Below, piece by piece: positions 50,512 through 58,681 of a stretch of 64,000 nt of DNA (position 1 is the stretch's first letter; each line of letters starts with the position of its first letter). The position numbers and the translations under genes were made by a program. The notes beneath the pieces were generated by a model that worked only from the letters and a program-made list of their open reading frames with translations, was not told the origin of the DNA and made no database searches. The stretch covers positions 62,001 to 126,000 of the forward strand of contig JAIEQI010000001.1 of NCBI GenBank assembly GCA_019747875.1, written 5' to 3'. The stretch is from Candidatus Obscuribacterales bacterium. Lineage in GTDB: Bacteria; Cyanobacteriota; Vampirovibrionia; Obscuribacterales; Obscuribacteraceae.

Positions 50512-50568
50512 AGTCCCAGTCAGACCAAATGAAGATAGTCTGTTTCTTCATCGGATCTGGCTGGGACT
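50512..50568. other. long nested hairpin in 3' region
   Basis: AGTCCCAGTCAGACC ... ATGAAGA-tagtctgtt-TCTTCAT ... GATCTGGCTGGGACT. Confidence 0.65.
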
Positions 50569-50702
50569 TCTCAATTTACTAAGTCTCAATCAAGTACGAT
50601 TCGGACGGGCTTGTCTTCCTACCGAAGCTCTGGTTTATAAGACTGGCAATCTGCGAGCGGCGAGCCCACCTTCAAGCGATAACCAAAATGCACCCTACTA
50701 AT

Positions 50703-50740
50703 AAAGGGAGCAAGATCAAACCTGCTCCCTCTCTTTTATT
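50703..50740. terminator. hairpin terminator between convergent genes
   Basis: GGGAGCA-agatcaaacc-TGCTCCC followed by tctcttttatt. Confidence 0.75.
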
Positions 50741-50776
50741 CCACGGTCGCTAACATACTTGGAATGTTATTCGACC

Positions 50777-51139
50777 TTAGAATAACCAGTTCAGAATTCT
50801 TCCTGATGTTCTCATCTGTGTTCCATATGGATATGGAAATGCTGTAGGCGCTACCGTATATGGTGACGCATAAGGATTCGAAATAGCTGATTGCTTAGCT
50901 AACTCTCTCATTTGAGCATTATAGGTATCATTGTATTTCTTTTGTATCGAGATCTGGTTAAAGGCTCGAGGAATACCCATAGACTCACCTAGAGCAGCTT
51001 CTCCTTCAGCGGCTTCTTGAGCATTGAGTCTCGCTAACGCTTCACCTTGAGCTGTCTGCGCCTCTGCTGATGGAAGGAAGACAAAGCCAGCGAGCATAGC
51101 ACTGGCAGCAATTGTAATACCTAAAACTTTCTTATTCAT
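50777..51139 (-). CDS. secreted hypothetical protein
   Basis: start MNKKVLGITI; signal peptide 'ITIAASAMLAGFVFLPSAEAQ'; AGGAG-like site (ccggagaaaaaagtATG). Confidence 0.75.
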   Translation of the reverse strand: MNKKVLGITIAASAMLAGFVFLPSAEAQTAQGEALARLNAQEAAEGEAALGESMGIPRAFNQISIQKKYNDTYNAQMRELAKQSAISNPYASPYTVAPTAFPYPYGTQMRTSGRILNWLF

Positions 51140-51547
51140 ACTTTTTTCTCCGGTCCGCTCCGCAACTGGATTTATAGACGCAAACAACAACCATTTTGCT
51201 CCCGCGTTGAATTAAAGCCTTCCAGAAATGGCGCGCCATAAGCTTTTTGAGAAACGATGACATCAACAAAAACAGCACGCGCTTGCAGAAAACTTACTGA
51301 AGATGCTCGCTATAACAACTCACCAAACAAAAAAAATGCAGGAAGAGCTGAAAGAGAGCTGGAGGGTAGGGCATCGACTGCAAACAGTTCAGAAATTGTC
51401 TGCCAGAGTCCTAACTTGTTTGTAGTCGTCGTAAGATATGCACAGGATCACCGCAATAGCTTTCAACATCCGGCGCTATAAGTGTACCTGAGAGAGTGCA
51501 AAGAAAATAAAACGAGACACCATTAGACACAAAAGAGAACGACTAAG

Positions 51548-52216
51548 ATGAAAGCACACGTTTCTAAGTTAGCAACGACACTTATCACACTTACATTAGC
51601 AATCACACCGGCAATGGCAAAAGAAGAAGTTATTATAGTTCAGCCTGTTGGCGAATACGCGAAGATCAATATGAAACCGTGCATGGAAACATTGCGCGCG
51701 CTCGATACGGGAAGCACATCGCTGCAAGATAGAACTATTGATGAGATCAAAGCGAATCCATCAAAATACAATCCGGTTGTTTTTTATCATATGTCCAAAG
51801 TGCTCTTCGACAAGAATCAAAAAGACGACGCAGCCTTCTGGTTTTATGCAGGCCAGCTCAGGGCACGCTACGACGCCAATCGATGTGCTGATATCTCGGC
51901 ACGCTCCGCCGTAGCCGTCCTCAACCAACAATTCGGCAGCCCAATCAATCGCTACACGATGCAAGATCTTCCAAAGCTGGAAGAAACTGTCAATAAAGTG
52001 CTAGCGTTCGACGAGAAAACCGCCCACGATTACGACAACAGATGGATAAACTTGCACGGAATGAATTCCATGATCGATTCGATGGAAGGTGAGCAGAACA
52101 AGAAGCAAGAGCTCAGCCTGCCTCAATCACAATGGGCGAGCATAGCGAAACAAACACGAGACGACTATTTGAAAGGCTTCAAGGAAGCAATGGTAGAACT
52201 TAAAGCACGAAAATAG
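51548..52216 (+). CDS. secreted hypothetical protein
   Basis: signal peptide 'ATTLITLTLAITPAMA'; 222 aa. Confidence 0.8.
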   Translation: MKAHVSKLATTLITLTLAITPAMAKEEVIIVQPVGEYAKINMKPCMETLRALDTGSTSLQDRTIDEIKANPSKYNPVVFYHMSKVLFDKNQKDDAAFWFYAGQLRARYDANRCADISARSAVAVLNQQFGSPINRYTMQDLPKLEETVNKVLAFDEKTAHDYDNRWINLHGMNSMIDSMEGEQNKKQELSLPQSQWASIAKQTRDDYLKGFKEAMVELKARK

Positions 52217-52312
52217 CTGATAGAACAGCTCAGAACCAGGTATCCTGATTGTTGCGACAACACACAAGTCCTTGACACTTCAGGAAACTGACATGTTAAA
52301 GTAGAACAAGCT

Positions 52313-53101
52313 TTGCAGAAATCAAATACCGAGCAGCGATATGTTATTTACAACCTGCCACTACACCTTGAATTAATGAACGCAACAAGCGAACCTAAAG
52401 ACATTCACGATCTGATTAGTAACGGCACGAAATATCTTCGCTCAGCTAATTTACCGATATTCAAAATCGAAAATTTAGAAATTTGCGGTTACGAACTTTT
52501 GATCAGAGGAACAGGCAAGTTCAGATCACCGGCAGAACTGTTTCCAGCGGCAGCAGCCGTCGGACGGCTGGAAGAGCTGGACCTCGCGGCACTTGCAATA
52601 TCACTTGAGGGAATGCGTGAACTTCCTCACAACATGCAGATTCACGTAAATCTATTTGCAGAAACAATTCTCGCAACTGACATCAACAAACTTATAATGG
52701 TCCTCAAGCAAAATGACAAAAACGGCGCCAATCATTCAATGTGCGTTGAGTTGATCGAAACGCCGATTATGCCTCGCCCCGAAGATCTGTTGTTAAAGAT
52801 CAGAGCACTGCAAAATGCAGGTATTGAAATTGCAATTGACGATGTAGGTTGCGGTGCGAGTTCAGTTGAAGTTCTTGTGCTCCTGGAGCCAGCGATTTTT
52901 AAGATCGATCGCAACTATGTTACTCGCGCATATGATACGCCAGAGAGCCGGCGCCGGTATTTGCGCTTAGTAAAAATAGCAAAATCGCTAGACTGCAAAA
53001 TAGTGGCTGAAGGTATCGATACAGATGAAGATCGCCGCCACGCATTCGAGCTTGGAATTGAAATGGGACAAGGACTCCTTACGGGTCCACTTCCGCAATA
53101 G
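52313..53101 (+). CDS. stand-alone EAL-domain protein
   Basis: 'ICGYELLIRG' (ELL in place of EAL), 'HVNLFAETI', 'CVELIET', 'EIAIDDVGCGASS', 'FKIDRNYV', 'KIVAEGID', 'GQGLLTGPLPQ'; TTG start. Confidence 0.88.
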   Translation: MQKSNTEQRYVIYNLPLHLELMNATSEPKDIHDLISNGTKYLRSANLPIFKIENLEICGYELLIRGTGKFRSPAELFPAAAAVGRLEELDLAALAISLEGMRELPHNMQIHVNLFAETILATDINKLIMVLKQNDKNGANHSMCVELIETPIMPRPEDLLLKIRALQNAGIEIAIDDVGCGASSVEVLVLLEPAIFKIDRNYVTRAYDTPESRRRYLRLVKIAKSLDCKIVAEGIDTDEDRRHAFELGIEMGQGLLTGPLPQ

Positions 53102-53144
53102 CACCGATACCATGTCGTGTAATAATTATGACACTCACGTGGCG

Positions 53145-54377
53145 CTAGAACGCTCTATCTATGGCTTGCAAAAACTCATGAACGAGATTGAACAGCCCTT
53201 CATCGTTACCTGTTCGGCTAAGCAAAGACAATCCAATGGGCGCGCCGTCAGCAGTCCCGATCGGCATCGATATCTGAGGGAGTCGCCCGATTCCCGCGAT
53301 TGAAGTCATGCTCAAAGCGCGCTGGTAATAGTCGCTCTTTTGCCTGTTTGCAGGCAGGGAGCCTTTTAATGGTGCAACACAGGGAGCGGTCGGTATACAA
53401 ATAAAGTCGTTCACGGAGAGGAAATTGTATAAGCGTCTAAAATATAGATCGCGACGCTTACCATGTGCGGCCAGTTGTGTACGCGACTCGCTCTTTGCTA
53501 ATTCAAAGTTTGCTGATGTTAACGGACCGAGCTCAGGCTTTTCACTTTCCACCCAGGAGCCGAGGCAGCTCCATATCTCAGCGCGCTGAACGCTATTGTA
53601 AGTTTGTAGCCAATTTCCCATCCCCGTAATTTCTTCGGATTCCTGATCTATTTCCCTGATGGAAATCTCTTTGATTGCAGCGATTTTTCGCAAAACCTCT
53701 GTGTGTTCCTGTAAACCATCAACAACCGTTTTATCTGCTAAATCCCAGGCTTCCCGCACAAAATAAATGGTCTTCGCGGAGTTGCTCGCCACTGCTAGCT
53801 CGTTAAAGAACACCCGACCCAATTCTCTCAGCACAGAAAACTTGCTGGCGAAGAAACTGACAGTATCGAACGTCGGAGAGAGCGGATTCACCCCTGCAAC
53901 TGAAACGAGCCCATGTGTCGACCGCCAGCCCCAAATGCCGCAGTTACTGGCTGGTACTCTCACCGATCCCCCTGTATCCGTGCCTATAGCGAAGTCGCAC
54001 AATCCTTGAGCAACAGCAGATGCTGAGCCGCTAGACGAGCCACCCGAGACTCGCTCAGGTGCGCGGGGATTTAGTGGCGAGCCATAAAAGTAATTCTCGC
54101 CATGAAGGCTGAACGCCAACTGATCAGTAACGGCCTTGCCAATGCATGTAGCGCCTTCAGCAAGCACTTGATCAACACAGACAGCGTTCGCAACCGCGGG
54201 CGGATGAGAAGCCAACCAATCCGGATTACCACAAGAGGTTGGATATCCGGCGATGTCGATGAGGTCCTTGACCGCAAATGTTAAGCCGGAGAGACGCCCC
54301 TCTCCATACGGCGCAATTGTCAGCGTCTGCGTCAAAGCTTCTGTGCTAGTGGATGGCAGCGTGGATTCGTTATTCAC
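53145..54377 (-). CDS. amidase (amidase signature family)
   Basis: 'GLTFAVKDLIDIAGYPTSCGNP', 'RVSGGSSSGSASAVAQGLCDFAIGTDTGGSVRVPASNCGIWGWRST'. Confidence 0.94.
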   Translation of the reverse strand: MNNESTLPSTSTEALTQTLTIAPYGEGRLSGLTFAVKDLIDIAGYPTSCGNPDWLASHPPAVANAVCVDQVLAEGATCIGKAVTDQLAFSLHGENYFYGSPLNPRAPERVSGGSSSGSASAVAQGLCDFAIGTDTGGSVRVPASNCGIWGWRSTHGLVSVAGVNPLSPTFDTVSFFASKFSVLRELGRVFFNELAVASNSAKTIYFVREAWDLADKTVVDGLQEHTEVLRKIAAIKEISIREIDQESEEITGMGNWLQTYNSVQRAEIWSCLGSWVESEKPELGPLTSANFELAKSESRTQLAAHGKRRDLYFRRLYNFLSVNDFICIPTAPCVAPLKGSLPANRQKSDYYQRALSMTSIAGIGRLPQISMPIGTADGAPIGLSLLSRTGNDEGLFNLVHEFLQAIDRAF

Positions 54378-54530
54378 AAGTCAAGATACCTGGAAGGAAA
54401 TAAAAAACAAGTTTATCGCGAATTGAGATCCTTCACACAATCCCCACCCGAACCCACAATTCACGCCTAGTCTTCGGACCTGCGCGATCATTATTCATCA
54501 AAGGTTCGTAGCAAGTGCATGGATTCTTGC

Positions 54531-54968
54531 TTAGTTATTCTTTGTATATGACCAGCTCTTGTTTGACGGTCTCGTAACTGAGAAAAAAAGCATGCCGCCA
54601 CCAACGCTTAGGAAGACTAGTCCGAGAATTCCAAAAATGCCAGTCACTAGAAAGAGTTCTAACGGATCATCAAGGCGAAAGTCTTCCGGGGAATCTGCAC
54701 GGTACAAAACGGTTACAGCGTCCGAAACTTTGTGGGCTGGTGGATTTGAACCTACCTTGGAAGCCGCAGTGATTGTCTTGTGGTCAGCAGTTTCGAACTG
54801 AACTACAGGAGCATAGGCACCTTTGCTGGTCGGACGCAGCTCAATGACCTTGCCGGTAGCGCGGGAGCCGGTTGATCGAAGGTTCTCAGTGCTCCAATAG
54901 CTATATCCGCACGCAGTGAGCGCAAGCAATCCTACCACCGAAAAAATTGTGCCGAGCCGCTTGACCAT
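54531..54968 (-). CDS. DUF3592-like membrane protein
   Basis: 'RATGKVIELRPTSKGAYAPVVQFETADHKTITAASKVGSNPPAHKVSDAVTVLYRADSPEDFRLDDPLELFL' plus two TMs. Confidence 0.8.
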   Translation of the reverse strand: MVKRLGTIFSVVGLLALTACGYSYWSTENLRSTGSRATGKVIELRPTSKGAYAPVVQFETADHKTITAASKVGSNPPAHKVSDAVTVLYRADSPEDFRLDDPLELFLVTGIFGILGLVFLSVGGGMLFFSVTRPSNKSWSYTKNN

Positions 54969-55093
54969 TCTTCCACCATTGGAAAGATTCTATTCTACCT
55001 AAAATCTTGCCCAAGTCACTCACGGTTTCATCACATTGCGCTGGTACCATCCGACTTGTAAAAACAAAAGAAACAAACACAAAGGAGAACATC

Positions 55094-55288
55094 ATGATTA
55101 GAAGAGAACAAGTGCGAAAAGGTTTACCGAAACTTCGCAAGCTAAGGAACACACAAGGGTTAAATGGCAACGGTGGAAATCTGATACCACCATCGGCTCT
55201 GGGACAACCCCCTTCTGCACAGGGGATCCCACCATCCGCTCTAGGACACCCGCCGTCGGCCCTCGGAATACCACCATCGGCACTTTAA
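55094..55288 (+). CDS. 64-aa basic peptide with five PPSALGx heptads
   Basis: MIRREQVRKGLPKLRKLRNTQGLNGNGGNLI-PPSALGQ-PPSAQGI-PPSALGH-PPSALGI-PPSAL*; strong SD AAAGGAG at 55081-55087, 6-nt spacer. Confidence 0.7.
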   Translation: MIRREQVRKGLPKLRKLRNTQGLNGNGGNLIPPSALGQPPSAQGIPPSALGHPPSALGIPPSAL

Positions 55289-55325
55289 ACTAGATGATGA
55301 TGAAGACGCAGTGAGTCCCGAGAGC

Positions 55326-55452
55326 GGTATAGCGATCGGGGCTCAGCAGTTTAAACCAAGCGCGCTTCGCATGGTATAGCGATCGGGACTTATCGTATAG
55401 AACCAAGCGCGCTTCGCGCGGTATGGGCGGACGGGACGTCCGCGCTCCATAC
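55326..55452. repeat. 47-bp tandem units (GGTATAGCGATCGGG...ACCAAGCGCGCTTCGC) followed by the 31-nt GGCGGACGGGACGTCCGC palindrome
   Basis: GGTATRG starts at 55326, 55373 and 55420 (47-bp period); 55422-55452 matches 16368-16398 inverted. Confidence 0.85.
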
Positions 55453-55626
55453 TAAGAATTCTCTGAAGAGTTCGACGAAATGCGCCACCCTGCTATCGAA
55501 TTCTTCTCTTCCGGGTGACGCATGGCGTCACCCATACACAAGAAGCCGAGAACTCTACTTGACCGAAGCGAAGTAAACGCTGCGAAACTACCCGAAACGA
55601 AGCGGCTAAACGCTAGTCAGATTCAT

Positions 55627-57354
55627 CTACTTCACGGAATTGGCGGTGGTGAAGATTGGTTCGATGTCGCTTGGAATGTCTTTCATTCCTGCTAGGACTT
55701 TTTTGAGATTGGGGCGGATGATGCCGTATTGTTTCAGCAGTTTCTGTGCGCCGGCGTAATCGCCTTCGGCCTCGATGGTTAGCAGTTTTCGATCTAGATC
55801 GGCTACGGCGGATTTGATCTTCGCCATGTTCACAGAATAAGTTCCATCCTTGTTCTGAACGAAGGCTCCGCGGTCTTCAAGGTAATTGAACTGAACCGCC
55901 ATGCCTTTTCCATGCGCTTCACCAATCCCGAATCTTAAAGTTCGAAAAGCCGAGGCAAGGAACGTGACGTAGAGCTGTCGCCGAGCCTTTTCGTCAGTCG
56001 CTAAAATCTTCGGATCGATCTTCATTTCCTTGGCGTGATCCATCATGTATTGCAAAGCAAATAGACCAGTGATATCTGCCTTTGCTTCTTCAATTGCACT
56101 GTTCAACTCCTTTAGCTCGTCGCGTGGAGTTGTCTCGCGTCCTTTGACTTTGATTTTATGAGGACCCAATCCATGCATAAGCTCATGCGCAAGAATGTGA
56201 GTAAAGAAAAGATTGAAATTTACATCCGCCATTGACGCCTTCGGCAATGTTCGCTTCGCAATCGGAATAAGAACGGACTTGAATTTCGCTTCCTGTATGT
56301 TCTTCAACATGACTCGCTTCGATCCCTTCTCTTGGACCACTTTGTCATCATTCGGAAGATTGTAAGCCGCAGTTTGCACACCGTGGTTACCGTCACCTGC
56401 ACTCAAGATTTCATCCACTACGCGAATAGCAGTATCCGCTCCCAACTTTGGGTTTCTATACTTCGGGTCCATTGGAAGGTTATTCTCGATCTCTTGCAAA
56501 TGCTCTGCAAAAACTGACAACTTCTCGCTTTCGCGATCATCGCGCAAATTCACATAAGCTTCGAATCCCGCCTTGTATCCGAAGATCTCATCATTATAGG
56601 TTTCGTAAGGACCAATTGTCACATCCAGCGGGGCATCCAGATCCATCCAATCCTTATCACTTTCGTAATAGTTGTTGGACAAAAATGCATCTGCTCGCGA
56701 GTTGAGAAACTTTCTGAGGCTTGCGTTATCCGTCAGCGCGGCAGCTTCTTTCAGCAGCTTCGCAGCTTTGCTCAACTCCTTCTTATACTCAACACTAAAG
56801 GGTACAGAAACTAACGTGCGCTTACCTGATGAATCAGTCTTTCTTCTAATAACTGTGAAAAAGCTTTTTGCTTCTTCCTGCTCTTTCTCCGAAAGTGTCT
56901 TTAGCCAGCGTTCAAACTCGGCTTTAGTCATGTCCTTTGGATAGAAATTTGCACCAGGTAACTTGCGCGGAGGAACGTCAGGTAAAAAAGCTTTGTAGTC
57001 GTCAAGATCAGACCACGGACCTTTATTGATCCTGAAATAATGAAGTCGTGCCTTACCCAACGGTGTAAGGTCTTTTTCCAATTTTTCTGACAAAGCAACA
57101 TTCTTGTCCCAGATTTGATTCATGAAAATCGTATTCATCAAACGTGCACTTTCAAGCAACTTTGGCAGCGCCTTTCGATCACCTTCCGATAGCTTAGAAA
57201 GATCCACATTCAAAGGCGTTGGCTCAAATCGTTTAGTCATTTGAATCAAAGATTGCAGATTAGGCACACTTGTAGGCTTTGCTGTTTGCTGTGCATAAGC
57301 TGGCATTATCAAAACAGCAAGGACAGTTAGCGGCAACATGCGACGAGTGATCAT
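55627..57354 (-). CDS. secreted M49 (dipeptidyl-peptidase III-like) metallopeptidase
   Basis: 'HILAHELMHGLGPHKIKVKGRETTPRDELKELNSAIEEAKADITGLFALQYM' = HExxH plus downstream EEAKAD; signal peptide from M at 57354 'MLPLTVLAVLIMPAYAQQ'. Confidence 0.82.
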   Translation of the reverse strand: MITRRMLPLTVLAVLIMPAYAQQTAKPTSVPNLQSLIQMTKRFEPTPLNVDLSKLSEGDRKALPKLLESARLMNTIFMNQIWDKNVALSEKLEKDLTPLGKARLHYFRINKGPWSDLDDYKAFLPDVPPRKLPGANFYPKDMTKAEFERWLKTLSEKEQEEAKSFFTVIRRKTDSSGKRTLVSVPFSVEYKKELSKAAKLLKEAAALTDNASLRKFLNSRADAFLSNNYYESDKDWMDLDAPLDVTIGPYETYNDEIFGYKAGFEAYVNLRDDRESEKLSVFAEHLQEIENNLPMDPKYRNPKLGADTAIRVVDEILSAGDGNHGVQTAAYNLPNDDKVVQEKGSKRVMLKNIQEAKFKSVLIPIAKRTLPKASMADVNFNLFFTHILAHELMHGLGPHKIKVKGRETTPRDELKELNSAIEEAKADITGLFALQYMMDHAKEMKIDPKILATDEKARRQLYVTFLASAFRTLRFGIGEAHGKGMAVQFNYLEDRGAFVQNKDGTYSVNMAKIKSAVADLDRKLLTIEAEGDYAGAQKLLKQYGIIRPNLKKVLAGMKDIPSDIEPIFTTANSVK

Positions 57355-57595
57355 GATACACCTTGAAAACGCGGTAACGGCAAGGGTCATGATATCAGCA
57401 ATCGCTTGTTGATTTAAGTATTTCAATACCCGCAGACTAACTCGATATGGGATCAGCTGACTACGGAACTTGGCTACACATGTAGACTACAACGATTTTT
57501 GTTGAATATTTTTTCGGGAACAAAATATGATTCAAATCATCATAGCCTCAAGACCGAATTCCCTTCCGGTCCTCTAAAACTTTAGGAGCCATGAC

Positions 57596-58003
57596 ATGAT
57601 TCACATAAATCAGGTTGTGCAACCGTTCTTGTGTCTGAAAGTTATTGAACCTGTTCTCTACGATCCAAGTTTTCTTGAATGTTCAGATCGCGCTCGCCTC
57701 CTCTCACTGCGTTTGAATGGTTCGAAACGCGCAAAGAAGAGCACTGATGCAGGCGATTTCTGGCAGAAAGTTCACTCGAATGATTCGCCGATACAACGTC
57801 AGAAATCAATTCAACAAGGTATGCATCATTGGTTCTCAAATTCCAATGATGATTCAAACGCACGAACCAGATACTCGCAATCATCCATCTCCAATATTCA
57901 AGATCTAAGATCATTTTGGAGTGAAGGCGACAAAACAAGACTCGATGGCGAGGATGATAAAAAGTATTTGTCGATCACCACTTCGCTTAAGCACATAAGC
58001 TAG
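57596..58003 (+). CDS. hypothetical protein (uncertain)
   Basis: 135 aa, AGGAG upstream; composition not clearly protein-like. Confidence 0.4.
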   Translation: MIHINQVVQPFLCLKVIEPVLYDPSFLECSDRARLLSLRLNGSKRAKKSTDAGDFWQKVHSNDSPIQRQKSIQQGMHHWFSNSNDDSNARTRYSQSSISNIQDLRSFWSEGDKTRLDGEDDKKYLSITTSLKHIS

Positions 58004-58200
58004 AGAGTGTGCCATCACACACTTTATCGAACAAAAGAAGAATCCCGGTTATGCTGTCGCAATCTAAACAAACGAATCCCCGTTAAAAGAATCCCCGGAA
58101 ACTCTCTCGACATCTATGTAAGGTGGAAGCATTCGCTTCAGTCTATGTCTCATAGTGAGCAGCTGAGCAGAATGCTAGCGCATAAACACAGGTTGATTTT

Positions 58201-58638
58201 ATGCAGAGAAGAAACACAGGATCTAGTATTGCAGAAGCTGCTGCCGCGATGGGCATCATGCTTCCTCTGATATTCATAGTTATCTTTACCGTAATCGAAA
58301 TAAGTCAGGCGTATTTGATACGTGAATGCTTGGCGCAAGCAGCCAGATCAGCAGCTCGCCAAATGGCAATCGCTTATGGGCAAGACAACCAGATCAAAGA
58401 TAGTCGCACGCTGCAAAACAAGCTGGTTTTCGACAGTATTCGAATTAACAACATCATCAACTCATCACAACAATTTGAGAATCCAAAGTGGAACGTGACT
58501 GGATCGCCCCCCACGGTAACAGTCACCGTTCTCTACACAAGCGGAAAAAATGGACTCCCCGTTTTTCCAAGCACCGACCCACTTAACTTAGCCTCCAAAC
58601 TCACACTATCTGCCAAATCGGTTTACCGAGTGGAGTAA
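58201..58638 (+). CDS. TadE-like pilus assembly/pseudopilin protein
   Basis: 'TGSSIAEAAAAMGIMLPLIFIVIFTVIEISQAYLIRECLAQAARSAARQMAI'. Confidence 0.8.
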   Translation: MQRRNTGSSIAEAAAAMGIMLPLIFIVIFTVIEISQAYLIRECLAQAARSAARQMAIAYGQDNQIKDSRTLQNKLVFDSIRINNIINSSQQFENPKWNVTGSPPTVTVTVLYTSGKNGLPVFPSTDPLNLASKLTLSAKSVYRVE

Positions 58639-58681
58639 TCCAGACTCGCAACTGAACTTGGTCGCTCCCGGAGAAATTGCC

